A stretch of 32,535 nucleotides of DNA from Chloroflexota bacterium. Its GTDB lineage: Bacteria; Chloroflexota; Anaerolineae; CG2-30-64-16. Positions 7,561-15,813 of the stretch are shown piece by piece. A program made the translations under genes and the position numbers. Location: contig JAPLHB010000010.1 of assembly GCA_026389845.1 (NCBI GenBank), forward strand, positions 1 to 32,535, in the 5' to 3' direction. The number at the start of each line of letters is the position of its first letter. Within the stretch, counting starts at the first letter, position 1. The notes beneath the pieces were generated by a model that saw nothing but the letters and a program-made list of their open reading frames with translations, was not told the DNA's origin and did not search any database.

Positions 7561-7953
7561 GGTCAACTTCTCCGAAATAGGATTTTCTTTGATCCCGGCA
7601 TCGCAGGCCGGAACACCCGACAACACGATTTAGAGCCTATCCGAATAACTCGTAGCATCGGGCCTTGTGCCCGCCAGGACGCCCACGAGGGGCTACGCTA
7701 CCTTTTTTCGGATAGGCACTTATGGGGAGGAGCGATCTACATCTACCAAGACGCAGTGAAACGAGGAGAGTAACGGGCAAAATGACCGGAGTTCAAAAAT
7801 ATATCGAGTGGTGAAGCGGGGATTCTCGCATCCGTACTGGAGTCGCGGCTTTGGCCGGGGCCTGTGGCGGAAATAGTCCACAGACCGGCTGAAGCCTCGA
7901 CTCCAGCTAAAGCATAGCAAGGTTGACTTCGGAAGCGCCAGGTGACTGAGCGG
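7561..7953. repeat. 393-bp gene-free region with two inverted-repeat elements
   Basis: No gene is supported. The region holds an 85-bp element bounded by 11-bp perfect inverted repeats (GCCTATCCGAA, 7635-7645 and 7707-7717), and a 70-bp hairpin (7837-7906) whose outer arms match at 19 of 22 positions, with an inner CTGTGG/CCACAG stem. The latter lies about 47 bp after the stop codon of the RCK gene at 7954 and could end that transcript. Confidence 0.75.
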
Positions 7954-8643
7954 TTACTTCCCGTTCTTCAGCCCGCCGTTCGGCCGGGCGAACAAGGCCG
8001 CCAGCCCGTTCACAGCGTCCGGCCCGACGACGGCCAACACCTCGTCGTCAACCTCGAACTGGGTGATGCCGCGCGGGATGACGATCTGCCCCTTGCGGAT
8101 GATGGCGGCGATGACGCACTGGTCGGGCAGCTTGACGTCCTTGAGCGCGACCCCGGCTGCCTTCGCCCCGACGGGGATCTTCTCTTCGACCAGCGCGTAT
8201 TGTCCGCGGCGCAGCTTAAGCAGCGTCATCATGTCGCCCAGCGACATCTCTTCTTCGATCAGGGTCGCCAGGATCGTGGCCTGGTTGAGCGCCACGTCCA
8301 CATGGAACTTCTTGTCGAACAGCCAGGCCGTGCGCGGATTGTTGACGCGCGCGATGGTGCGGATGACGTTGTAACGCGTGCGAGCCAGGAAGCAGAGCGC
8401 CAGGTTGTCGGCATCGTTGGTGGTTACGGCTGCCAACGCCTGCGCCTCACGGATGCCGGCGAGTTCCAGCACCGTGGGATCGGTGGCGATACCTTCGTAG
8501 ATGACCTCGGTGGGCAGCTCGTGATGGATGCGCGCCAGTACCTCACGGCGGTGCTCAATCAGCCGAACCTGGTGGTTTTGGGCCAGCAACAGGGTGGCGA
8601 GCTGCGTGCCCGTGCGACCACCGCCGGCAATGAGTACGAACAT
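7954..8643 (-). CDS. RCK (TrkA-type) NAD-binding regulatory protein
   Basis: A 229-residue cytosolic protein with an N-terminal Rossmann domain (FVLIAGGGRTGTQLATLL, the GxGxxG-type nucleotide loop) ending in an acidic residue after the second strand (LIEHRREV), and a C-terminal RCK_C/TrkA_C domain (GVALKDVKLPDQCVIAAIIRKG, ITQFEVDDEVLAVVG). Proteins of this type gate potassium transporters by binding NAD(H), ATP/ADP or c-di-AMP. It begins 2 bp after the stop of a second RCK gene, so the two are translated together and may form a hetero-oligomer. The nearest membrane partner is the KimA-like transporter upstream, not a TrkH/KtrB channel. Confidence 0.88.
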   Translation of the reverse strand: MFVLIAGGGRTGTQLATLLLAQNHQVRLIEHRREVLARIHHELPTEVIYEGIATDPTVLELAGIREAQALAAVTTNDADNLALCFLARTRYNVIRTIARVNNPRTAWLFDKKFHVDVALNQATILATLIEEEMSLGDMMTLLKLRRGQYALVEEKIPVGAKAAGVALKDVKLPDQCVIAAIIRKGQIVIPRGITQFEVDDEVLAVVGPDAVNGLAALFARPNGGLKNGK

Positions 8644-8645
8644 GG

Positions 8646-9305
8646 CTAGGCCTCCTTGATCTGGTGGAACTGCCGGCGCAGCGTCTCGACGCCCTCGAAC
8701 GTGGCGCTGACGTGCAGGACATCGCCCGATTCAAGGATCGCGTCCGGCGAAGGCAGGACTGCCTTGCTGGCGCGAGTCAACGCGACGGCCACACAGGAGC
8801 GTTGATCCATCAGGTTACCCAGGCGCAGACCACGACATGCCTCGGGCACCGTGATCTCGTAGACCTCCACCTCGCCATTGCCCGCCGAAAAGACCGTGCG
8901 TAGCGTGCTATCGGTGAGCATCTCTTCCAGGCGTTGCGCGCCCCAACTGCTGGGACCGATAGATTGGATGTCGAACGCTTCATAGAGCGCCTGCCAGCGC
9001 GGCTCGTAGTTGCGCGCGGCCACATTGCGGACGTGGTAGACACTGCGCGCGACGTGGCAGATGACGGCGTTCAAGGTATCCGAGCTGGTGGTGGCTGCCA
9101 ACGCGTCCGCGCTCTCGATGCCGGCGCGGCGCAACATCTCCTGGCCCAGCACATCCCCTTCTAGCGTCCGCCCGCGAAAAGCGGCATCCAGGTTGTCGAA
9201 CGCGGCGACCGCCTGGTCAATCACCGTGACCTGGTGGCCGAGTCGAAACAATTGATTGGCTAGTTGCGCGCCGATCCGGCCGCAACCCACGATAATCACC
9301 TTCAT
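8646..9305 (-). CDS. RCK (TrkA-type) NAD-binding regulatory protein
   Basis: A 219-residue RCK protein. The Rossmann loop reads VIIVGCGRIGAQLANQLF, the second strand ends VTVIDQA, and the C-terminal RCK_C part includes ITVPEACRGLRLGNL and AILESGDVLHVSAT. The ATG at 9305 is preferred (GGAG 7-8 bp upstream); an in-frame TTG four codons earlier lies inside that Shine-Dalgarno sequence. It is the first of two adjacent RCK genes and follows the KimA-like transporter gene across a 150-bp gap filled with mini-hairpins. The arrangement resembles actinobacterial loci where two TrkA-like genes (ceoB/ceoC) sit beside an APC-type transporter gene. Confidence 0.88.
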   Translation of the reverse strand: MKVIIVGCGRIGAQLANQLFRLGHQVTVIDQAVAAFDNLDAAFRGRTLEGDVLGQEMLRRAGIESADALAATTSSDTLNAVICHVARSVYHVRNVAARNYEPRWQALYEAFDIQSIGPSSWGAQRLEEMLTDSTLRTVFSAGNGEVEVYEITVPEACRGLRLGNLMDQRSCVAVALTRASKAVLPSPDAILESGDVLHVSATFEGVETLRRQFHQIKEA

Positions 9306-9331
9306 AAGTATCTCCAACTCCCAAATAGACA

Positions 9332-9442
9332 GTGATTGAAATCACCGGTTGGTACGAAAAGTGCGTTGAAACGCACTGCACACCGTAGCGTCAACTCGTT
9401 TCAACGGGTTTGGGCTGTGCCAGACTACGGTTTCAACCGTAG
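9332..9442. repeat. Four successive mini-hairpins sharing a TGAA/TTCA loop
   Basis: Between the RCK genes and the transporter gene lie four short inverted repeats: GTGATTGAAATCAC (9332-9345), GTGCGTTGAAACGCAC (9361-9376), ACTCGTTTCAACGGGT (9394-9409) and CTACGGTTTCAACCGTAG (9425-9442). The stems differ but the central TTGAAA or its complement TTTCAA is constant; two copies are in each orientation. Confidence 0.8.
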
Positions 9443-9455
9443 GCGGCCTACCGCA

Positions 9456-11399
9456 CTAATGCACCTGATACGGCACATTGGTGATCACGATGCCGGGCTT
9501 GAACAGGAGCGCCAGCCGCAGCCAGGTGGCCGTCTGAGCGTGCAGGGCGTTGTGCCACCAATGCCTGGGGACGAATTGCGGCACGACGATAGTGATGACC
9601 TCGCTGGGTTGGCGATGCCCGGTGATCTCTTCGATGTAGGCCAGCAACGGCTCCAGCAGCAACCGGTAGGGTGAATCCAGCACTTGCAGCCGCACGCCCG
9701 CGCCCCAGGTCGCCCATTTGCGTTGCACCTTCTCGGTCTCGACCGGATCGAGCGCCACATAGACGGCCGTGACGTCATCCGAAAGGGTCTGGGCGTAGTT
9801 CAACGCCGCCAGTGAGCCACGATGCACCCCGCTGATCGGTAAGATGACGCGATGCCGGTGAGTGCGCGGCGGCGCGCCGTAGTCCTCCAGCGACAGGTTT
9901 GCGGCCAGGGTGCGATAGTGGCGGTGAATGGCGCTGAGGAAAGCCACGATGACCGGCACCAGGATCAACACGATGTAGGCGCCATCGCGGAATTTGGTGG
10001 TGGCAAAGACCAGGGCGACGACCGCCGTGCAAAAGGCGCCGAAGCCATTGATGACCATCTTGACTTCCCAGGCCGGCTCGTAGCGCAGTGTGGAGCCGCG
10101 CTCTTTGGTCTCCTGTCCCGGCGCCAGGTGGCCGATCTTCCACCAACGGTGTGCCATGCCTGCCTGCGACAACGTAAACGAGAGGAACACACCGATGGCA
10201 TAGAGCGGGATCAGGGCGGTGACACTGGCCTTGAAGATGACGATCAGCAGACAGGCGATGAACGCCAGGGCCGCGATCCCCCGCGAGAAGACCAGCCGGC
10301 TGCCCCGGTAGGCCAGTTGCCGCGGCAAGAACCCGTCGGCGGCCAGCAGGGCGCTCAGGCGGGGGAAGTCGGCAAACGAGGTGTTGGCCGCCATGATCAG
10401 GATCAGGGTTGTGGCCGCAATGACGCCAAGATACAGGATGTTGCGGCCACCGTAGGCCGTGCGCGCCAACTGCGAGATCACCGTTTCGGCTTCGGATGGG
10501 ATCGCACCGATCCTGACCGACAGGAAGGTGATGCCCAGGAGCAATGACCCCAGGATCGCCGCCATCCAGATCAGTGTGATGCCGGCGTTACGACTCTTAG
10601 GCTCGCGAAACGCCGGAATGCCATTGGAGATCGCTTCAACGCCGGTCAGTGCCGTTGTGCCGCTGGCGAAAGCCTTCAGGATGAGAAATAATGAGAGCGC
10701 CTGGGCGCCGTGTAACAACTCCATCGGCGGCGGGTCTACAACTGCACCCAAATTGCCCACGAGAAAGCGCGCCAGACCGACAACCACCGTGACAGCCGCC
10801 AGGATGACGAAGAAATACGTGGGGATCGCAAAGATCGCGCCGGATTCCTTGACCCCGCGCAGGTTGATCAGCATGACGAACGCGACCAGTGCGACCGCGA
10901 TTTCCACGCGGTAAGGAAAGAGCGTGGGAAAGGCGGAGGTGATCTGCGCTACGCCGGAGGAGATCGAAACTGCGACCGTCAAGATGTAATCGGTGAGCAG
11001 CGCTGCGCCGGCTATCTGCGCCGGCAATTCACCCAAGTTGTCGCGCGCGACGATATAGGCGCCGCCGCCGCTGGGGTAAGCGTGAATCGTTTGCTGGTAT
11101 GAGATCGTGAGGATGGTGAGCAACGCCACGATGGCGATCGCCAGCGGCACCGCATAGCTGAAACCGATCACACCTGCGGCGGCCAGGACGAGCATCATTT
11201 CCTGTGGGCCGTAGGCAACGGAAGACATCGCGTCAGATGAGAAGACCGCCAGGCCGACGACTTTGCTGATGGCCTGGTGCGGAGCATCCGCGGTGCTCAA
11301 GGGACGCCCGATGAGCCAGGTGCTCAACGACCGCCGCGGGCGATATTCGGCCGTGCGGTGCAAAACGGCAGTTCCGTTTTCAGATTCGATGGGTGACAT
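9456..11399 (-). CDS. APC-superfamily transporter, KimA-like (probable K+ importer)
   Basis: A 647-residue membrane protein with about 12 hydrophobic helices followed by a cytosolic C-terminal domain of about 170 residues. The first helix region reads GLAVFSSDAMSSVAYGPQEM, the discontinuous helix-1 signature of KimA-like APC proteins, and TIHAYPSGGGAYIVARDNLG follows in helix 3. The C-terminal domain begins RHRVILPISGVHRGSLAALNYA and resembles a universal-stress-type fold, as in Bacillus KimA, a K+/H+ symporter. Two RCK-type regulators lie downstream in the same direction, supporting a potassium role. A divergent paralogue of identical length starts 183 bp away. An amino-acid substrate cannot be excluded from sequence alone. 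The start at 11399 has GGAG close to the ATG. Confidence 0.85.
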   Translation of the reverse strand: MSPIESENGTAVLHRTAEYRPRRSLSTWLIGRPLSTADAPHQAISKVVGLAVFSSDAMSSVAYGPQEMMLVLAAAGVIGFSYAVPLAIAIVALLTILTISYQQTIHAYPSGGGAYIVARDNLGELPAQIAGAALLTDYILTVAVSISSGVAQITSAFPTLFPYRVEIAVALVAFVMLINLRGVKESGAIFAIPTYFFVILAAVTVVVGLARFLVGNLGAVVDPPPMELLHGAQALSLFLILKAFASGTTALTGVEAISNGIPAFREPKSRNAGITLIWMAAILGSLLLGITFLSVRIGAIPSEAETVISQLARTAYGGRNILYLGVIAATTLILIMAANTSFADFPRLSALLAADGFLPRQLAYRGSRLVFSRGIAALAFIACLLIVIFKASVTALIPLYAIGVFLSFTLSQAGMAHRWWKIGHLAPGQETKERGSTLRYEPAWEVKMVINGFGAFCTAVVALVFATTKFRDGAYIVLILVPVIVAFLSAIHRHYRTLAANLSLEDYGAPPRTHRHRVILPISGVHRGSLAALNYAQTLSDDVTAVYVALDPVETEKVQRKWATWGAGVRLQVLDSPYRLLLEPLLAYIEEITGHRQPSEVITIVVPQFVPRHWWHNALHAQTATWLRLALLFKPGIVITNVPYQVH

Positions 11400-11430
11400 A
11401 CTCTCCGTTGGAGCCGAACGGGGGCCAACA

Positions 11431-11460
11431 AAAAAGGGACACAGACACGTGGCCTGTCCC
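11431..11460 (-). terminator. Terminator-like hairpin in the leader of the KimA-like gene
   Basis: Read on the - strand, a GGGACAG...TGTCCC hairpin with a short bulge is followed by six T residues, the form of an intrinsic terminator. It lies about 30 bp before the ATG of the leftward transporter gene, so transcripts starting further upstream would meet it before the gene. It might be an attenuator or might protect against transcription from the right. The stem is short, so confidence is modest. Confidence 0.4.
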
Positions 11461-11495
11461 CCCGTTACGGCACTACAAGCGCATCATACCCGCGT

Positions 11496-11523
11496 TTGCC
11501 CAGACCGTCAAATACGCTATAAT
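11496..11523 (+). promoter_or_regulatory. Candidate promoter of the rightward KimA-like gene
   Basis: TTGCCC (11496-11501) and a perfect TATAAT (11518-11523) are 16 bp apart. Transcription would begin near 11530, about 50 bases before the ATG at 11582. The -10 box is strong and the -35 box is 4/6. Confidence 0.55.
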
Positions 11524-11581
11524 GTCCTTTGGCTCCGCCCGTTTCGGCATTGCCAGATCACACGACGAGACCGATGCTTTG

Positions 11582-13525
11582 ATGACTCCTCTTGAGCACG
11601 AGAACGGCACCGCCGTTCAACATCGCACCGACGAATACCAGCCACGCCGTTCGTGGCAAACGTGGCTGATCGGCAAACCGCTTTCGACGGCGGACGCGCC
11701 CCACCAGACCATTCGCAAATTCATCGGCCTGGCCGTCTTCTCATCCGATGCCATGTCGTCCGTCGCCTACGGCCCCCAGGAGATTCTGGTAATCCTGGCG
11801 CTGGCAGGCGTCGGCGCGTTCGGCTACGCCATTCCGATCTCGCTGGCGATCGTCGGCCTGCTGGTGATCCTCACCCTGTCTTATGAGCAGACGATCCATG
11901 CTTATCCGGGTGGCGGCGGCGCGTATATCGTCGCGCGCGACAACCTGGGCGAATTGCCCGCGCAGACGGCCGGCGCGGCCCTGCTCACCGACTATATCCT
12001 CACCGTCGCCGTCTCCATTTCCTCCGGCGTGGCGCAGATTACCTCGGCATTCCCCGACCTTTTCGCCTACCGGGTGGAGATCTCGGTGGCCCTGGTCGTG
12101 TTTACTATGATCGTTAACCTGCGCGGGGTGAGAGAGTCGGGTGCGATCTTCGCGGTCCCCACGTATTTTTTCCTGGTCATGGCGTTTGTCACTACCGGCG
12201 TGGGCATGTTCCGCTTCCTGACGGGTAGCTTGGGGATGGTGGTCGCGCCGCCGCCGGTGGAGATGCTGCATCAGACCCAGGCGGTGTCGGTGTTCCTGAT
12301 CTTGAAAGCGTTTGCCAGTGGCACGTCGGCGCTCACCGGCGTCGAGGCCATTTCCAACGGCATCCCGGCGTTCCGCGAGCCGAAAAGCCGCAACGCCGGC
12401 ATCACGCTGATCTGGATGTCGAGCATCCTTGGCGTCCTGATGCTGCTGATCACCTTCCTGGCGGTCAAGATCGGCGCGACGCCGTCGGAAATGGAGACGG
12501 TGATCTCGCAACTGGCGCGCACCGCGTTCGCCGGCCAGGGCGTGTTCTATCTGGCGACCATCGTCGCGACGATGGTGATCCTCGTCATGGCCGCCAATAC
12601 GTCATTCGCCGATTTTCCCCGCCTGAGCGCGTTGCTGGCCGTTGACGGGTTCCTGCCCCGGCAGTTGGCCTTCCGAGGCAGCCGGCTGGTCTTCTCGCGC
12701 GGCATCGCTCTCCTCGCATTGGTCGCCTCGCTGCTCATCTTTGTCTTCAAGGCCAGCGTCACAGCGCTGATCCCGCTTTACGCCATCGGCGTATTCCTTT
12801 CGTTTACGCTCTCGCAGGCCGGCATGGCGCGGCGCTGGTGGAAGACCGGCCATCTCGCGCCCGGCCAGGAGATCAAAGAACGCGGCTCGACGCTTCGTTA
12901 TGAGCGAGGCTGGCAAACGAAAATGGTGATCAATGGCTTCGGCTCGGCGCTGACGATCATCGTGGCCGTAGTTTTTGCCAGCACCAAGTTCCGCGACGGC
13001 GCCTGGATCGTGCTGATCTTGATCCCGGCGCTCGTGGCCGGTTTTTCGGCCATCCACCGCCACTATCGCCGGCTGGCCGCACGGCTCTCGTTGGACAGCT
13101 TCGCCGAGCCGGCGCGCATCGCCCGCCACCGGGTCATCCTGCCCATCAGTGGCGTTCACCAGGGCACATTGGCTGCGTTGCGCTATGCTGAGGCCCTCTC
13201 GGACGACGTGACCGCGGTCCATGTGAGTCTTGAGCCGGCCGAGGCCGAAAAGATCCAACGCAAGTGGGAGATGTGGGGACGCGGGGTGCGACTGGTGATC
13301 CTGGATTCACCCTATCGGCTGATGATCGAGCCGCTGCTGCACTACATCGAGGAGATCGCCGCGCGGCGACAGCCGAACGAGATCATCACCATCGTCGTGC
13401 CGCAGTTCGTGCCCAAAAATGCGTGGACCAACCTGCTCCACGCACAGACGGCTACCTGGCTGCGGCTGGCGCTATTGTTCAAGCCGGGGGTCGTGGTGAC
13501 GGATGTGCCGTATCAGGTGGAGTGA
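11582..13525 (+). CDS. APC-superfamily transporter, KimA-like, paralogue of the divergent gene
   Basis: A 647-residue protein nearly collinear with its divergent neighbour, sharing the segments ENGTAV, GLAVFSSDAMSSVAYGPQE, the GGGAYIVARDNLGELPAQ motif and the cytosolic C-terminal VILPISGVHQGTLAALRYA domain. The start at 11582 is chosen because it gives the same N-terminus (MTPLEHENGTAV against MSPIESENGTAV) and exactly the same length as the neighbour; 63 upstream in-frame codons run through the promoter and are unlikely to be coding. There is no obvious strong Shine-Dalgarno. The pair probably arose by duplication and inversion; having two copies may allow different expression or affinity. 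Function is inferred as potassium import from similarity to KimA and the nearby RCK genes. Confidence 0.83.
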   Translation: MTPLEHENGTAVQHRTDEYQPRRSWQTWLIGKPLSTADAPHQTIRKFIGLAVFSSDAMSSVAYGPQEILVILALAGVGAFGYAIPISLAIVGLLVILTLSYEQTIHAYPGGGGAYIVARDNLGELPAQTAGAALLTDYILTVAVSISSGVAQITSAFPDLFAYRVEISVALVVFTMIVNLRGVRESGAIFAVPTYFFLVMAFVTTGVGMFRFLTGSLGMVVAPPPVEMLHQTQAVSVFLILKAFASGTSALTGVEAISNGIPAFREPKSRNAGITLIWMSSILGVLMLLITFLAVKIGATPSEMETVISQLARTAFAGQGVFYLATIVATMVILVMAANTSFADFPRLSALLAVDGFLPRQLAFRGSRLVFSRGIALLALVASLLIFVFKASVTALIPLYAIGVFLSFTLSQAGMARRWWKTGHLAPGQEIKERGSTLRYERGWQTKMVINGFGSALTIIVAVVFASTKFRDGAWIVLILIPALVAGFSAIHRHYRRLAARLSLDSFAEPARIARHRVILPISGVHQGTLAALRYAEALSDDVTAVHVSLEPAEAEKIQRKWEMWGRGVRLVILDSPYRLMIEPLLHYIEEIAARRQPNEIITIVVPQFVPKNAWTNLLHAQTATWLRLALLFKPGVVVTDVPYQVE

Positions 13526-13591
13526 CGAATCGGCAAATCTGCAAATCGCAAATCGCAAAATGCAAGCTGGCAAACGTGCGGTCTCCCCGCG

Positions 13592-14206
13592 TCACCGCGT
13601 CGCCGCGTACAACTCGTGCGCCCTGATGTACTCCCGCACTTCCTCCGGTACCAGGTAGCGGATCGTTTTCTCTTGCTGCACGCGCGCCTGGATCTGGTGT
13701 GAGGCGATCTCCAGCTCCGGCATGTCCAGCAGGGTGACGCGGCCGCGGATGCCGGGCAGCTTCGATTCCAGGTAGCTCCAATCCAGCGGCACGGCGTAGC
13801 GGGTCAGAGCAACCAGGCGACAGGCGGCCACCAGCTCGGCCGGCTGGTGCCAGTGGGGCAGCTCGATCAGGCTGTCGTAGCCCATGAGGAAGTAAAGCTC
13901 GCCGCCCGGCGGTAGTTGCTGTTGGAAGATGCGCACCATGTCGAGGGTATAGTGCGGGCCGGGCCGGTCGGCGTCAATGCGCGATGCCCGGAAAGCGGGG
14001 TTGCCCGCGATCGCCAGCTCGATCATCCGCAGGCGTTCATCCACGGGGGCCAGCCGCCGATCGCGCTTGTGCGGCGGATCGCCGGCCGGAACGAAGTAGA
14101 CCATTGCCAGGCCCAGTTGATCGCGCGCCTCTTCAGCCAGAATCAGGTGGCCGATGTGGACGGGATCGAACGTGCCGCCCAGGACCCCAATCCGCTCAGA
14201 AGGCAT
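13592..14206 (-). CDS. nadD: Nicotinate-nucleotide adenylyltransferase NadD
   Basis: A 204-residue enzyme that transfers AMP from ATP to nicotinate mononucleotide in NAD synthesis. The nucleotidyltransferase signature [12 protein letters not shown] is present at residues 10-21, followed by [24 protein letters not shown] and the substrate segment [22 protein letters not shown]. The C-terminal ATP-binding motif normally read as ISSTxIR is here IASHQIQ, a departure from the common pattern, though the flanking [12 protein letters not shown] is normal. The gene overlaps the 3' end of obgE by 11 bp and is translated from a Shine-Dalgarno inside it, matching the widespread obgE-nadD arrangement. The usual downstream rsfS is absent because the convergent transporter gene follows. 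Confidence 0.92.
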   Translation of the reverse strand: MPSERIGVLGGTFDPVHIGHLILAEEARDQLGLAMVYFVPAGDPPHKRDRRLAPVDERLRMIELAIAGNPAFRASRIDADRPGPHYTLDMVRIFQQQLPPGGELYFLMGYDSLIELPHWHQPAELVAACRLVALTRYAVPLDWSYLESKLPGIRGRVTLLDMPELEIASHQIQARVQQEKTIRYLVPEEVREYIRAHELYAATR

Positions 14207-15515
14207 GCTCTTCGCTCCACTCCAGTTCCATCGGGCCGATGCGGACGGTGTCCCCTTCGTGCACGCCGCGGCTTTGCAGCGCCTCGGTGATCCCCAGCGC
14301 CTGCAGGATGCGCTGGAAGCGCATGACCGCGTCGTAGTATTCCCAGCGGGTCATCTTGACGATCTTCTCGATATAGGCGCCGTGGACGTGCCAGGCGCCG
14401 TCGCGATCGCGCTCGACGGTGAAGCTTTTGTCCTCGACCTCCGGCGCGCTGGGCTTCGGTTGGGTGACAAAATCCGGTCTCGCCGCGTAACCCAGTTTCT
14501 CTGTCTCGAGCAAGGACGCAGACATTGGCAACTCTGCCAACACGGTCACCGCGCGGCGCAGCACGTCGTTGACCCCATCGCCGGTGGCGGCCGAAATCGC
14601 CAGCGGCTCGGCCACGCCGCGCGCCCGCAGCTCACGCGCCAGCTCCGGCCAGAGCGCCCGCACGTCGGGCAGATCCATCTTGTTCAGGACGACGATCTGC
14701 GGCTTCGCGGCCAGGGCGGGGTCGAACAGCTCTAGCTCCTGGTTGATCGCCTCGTAGTCCCCCAGTGGATCGGGGCTGATGCCGTTGAGCAGGTGGACGA
14801 GGACCCGGGTCCGCTCGACGTGGCGCAGAAACTGGTGCCCCAGACCCGCGCCGGTGTGCGCCCCTTCGATCAGACCGGGGATGTCGGCCAGCACCAGGTC
14901 CCGGTTGTCAATCAGCGCCACACCCAGGTTCGGCTCCAGCGTGGTGAAGGGGTAATCGGCGATCTTGGGTCGCGCCGCGCTGACGCGCGCGAGGAACGTA
15001 GACTTACCCGCGTTGGGCACGCCGACGATCCCCACGTCGGCGATCAGCTTAAGCTCCAGGCGGACCGTCCGCTCCTCGCCCGGCGCGCCGTTTTCGGCGA
15101 TGCGCGGGGCCTGCACCGTGGCCGAGCGAAAAACCCAGTTGCCGCGACCGCCGCGACCGCCGCGCGCCAGGAGCACCTGCTGGCCGGGCGTCGTCAGATC
15201 GGCCAACGGCTCACCGGTGTCAGCGTCGAAGGCCATCGTGCCCACCGGCACGCGGATCAGCACATCTTCACCTATCGCGCCGGTCTGGTTCTTGCCGCGG
15301 CCGTGATCGCCGTTGGCCGCGCGAAAGTGCACTTGCTGACTGAAGAAGACCAGGGTGTTGACCTGCGGGTCGGCGACCAGGTAGACGTCGCCCCCCTTGC
15401 CGCCGTTGCCGCCCGAAGGGCCGCCGCGCGGCACGTGCGCCTCACGGCGAAATGCCACCACGCCGTTCCCGCCCGCGCCGGCCTTGATATGGATTTGGGC
15501 TTCATCGAAAAACAT
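14196..15515 (-). CDS. obgE: GTPase ObgE/CgtA
   Basis: A 439-residue ribosome-associated GTPase involved in 50S assembly and stress signalling. The N-terminal glycine-rich Obg fold starts [20 protein letters not shown], the G domain has [11 protein letters not shown] (G1), DIPGLIEGA (G3), NKMDLPD (G4) and ISAATGDGV (G5), and the C-terminal OCT domain ([20 protein letters not shown]) is present. The start at 15515 matches the conserved N-terminus and has GGAG 5 bp upstream; the open frame continues upstream only because the adjacent 19-copy heptamer array has no stop codons. The array lies in the 5' untranslated region right before the ribosome-binding site. nadD follows with an 11-bp overlap. 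Confidence 0.96.
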   Translation of the reverse strand: MFFDEAQIHIKAGAGGNGVVAFRREAHVPRGGPSGGNGGKGGDVYLVADPQVNTLVFFSQQVHFRAANGDHGRGKNQTGAIGEDVLIRVPVGTMAFDADTGEPLADLTTPGQQVLLARGGRGGRGNWVFRSATVQAPRIAENGAPGEERTVRLELKLIADVGIVGVPNAGKSTFLARVSAARPKIADYPFTTLEPNLGVALIDNRDLVLADIPGLIEGAHTGAGLGHQFLRHVERTRVLVHLLNGISPDPLGDYEAINQELELFDPALAAKPQIVVLNKMDLPDVRALWPELARELRARGVAEPLAISAATGDGVNDVLRRAVTVLAELPMSASLLETEKLGYAARPDFVTQPKPSAPEVEDKSFTVERDRDGAWHVHGAYIEKIVKMTRWEYYDAVMRFQRILQALGITEALQSRGVHEGDTVRIGPMELEWSEEHAF

Positions 15516-15525
15516 AGGGTCTCCA

Positions 15526-15660
15526 CGTGTTGCGTGTTGCGTGTTGCGTGTTGCGTGTTGCGTGTTGCGTGTTGCGTGTTGCGTGTTGCGTGTTGCGTGT
15601 TGCGTGTTGCGTGTTGCGTGTTGCGTGTTGCGTGTTGCGTGTTGCGTGTTGCGTGTTGCG
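15526..15660. repeat. Perfect heptamer array, 19 copies of CGTGTTG
   Basis: Nineteen uninterrupted identical 7-bp units plus CG. It begins 11 bases upstream of the obgE start codon and so would be transcribed into the obgE leader as CAACACG repeats, a sequence with little self-pairing. The complete lack of divergence contrasts with the degenerate arrays elsewhere in the window and suggests recent expansion or active length change. Confidence 0.95.
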
Positions 15661-15713
15661 TATGGCGCGGGCTCCCATGCCCGCAACCGGCGGCGTGGGA
15701 GCCGCCTCCGCTG

Positions 15714-15731
15714 GTTATTCGGATAGGCTCT
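15714..15731. repeat. 18-bp copy of the GCCTATCCGAA element end
   Basis: This segment is the exact reverse complement of 7632-7649, one end of the inverted-repeat element in the gap before the RCK genes. It lies between the heptamer array and the first Hsp20 gene, next to another short hairpin (GGCTCCCA with TGGGAGCC at about 15670-15702). Confidence 0.7.
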
Positions 15732-15813
15732 TAGTGGCGGGCACGGCGGGAAAGTACACCGTATGTATCGGAGACCGGCCCGCGCGAGTCCGAATAAGCA
15801 CAGGAGGTGCAAG

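Noticed and set aside
11393..11581. 63-residue N-terminal extension of the rightward KimA-like transporter
   Set aside because: It crosses a promoter and a hairpin and has no counterpart in the equal-length paralogue; the start at 11582 aligns both N-termini.
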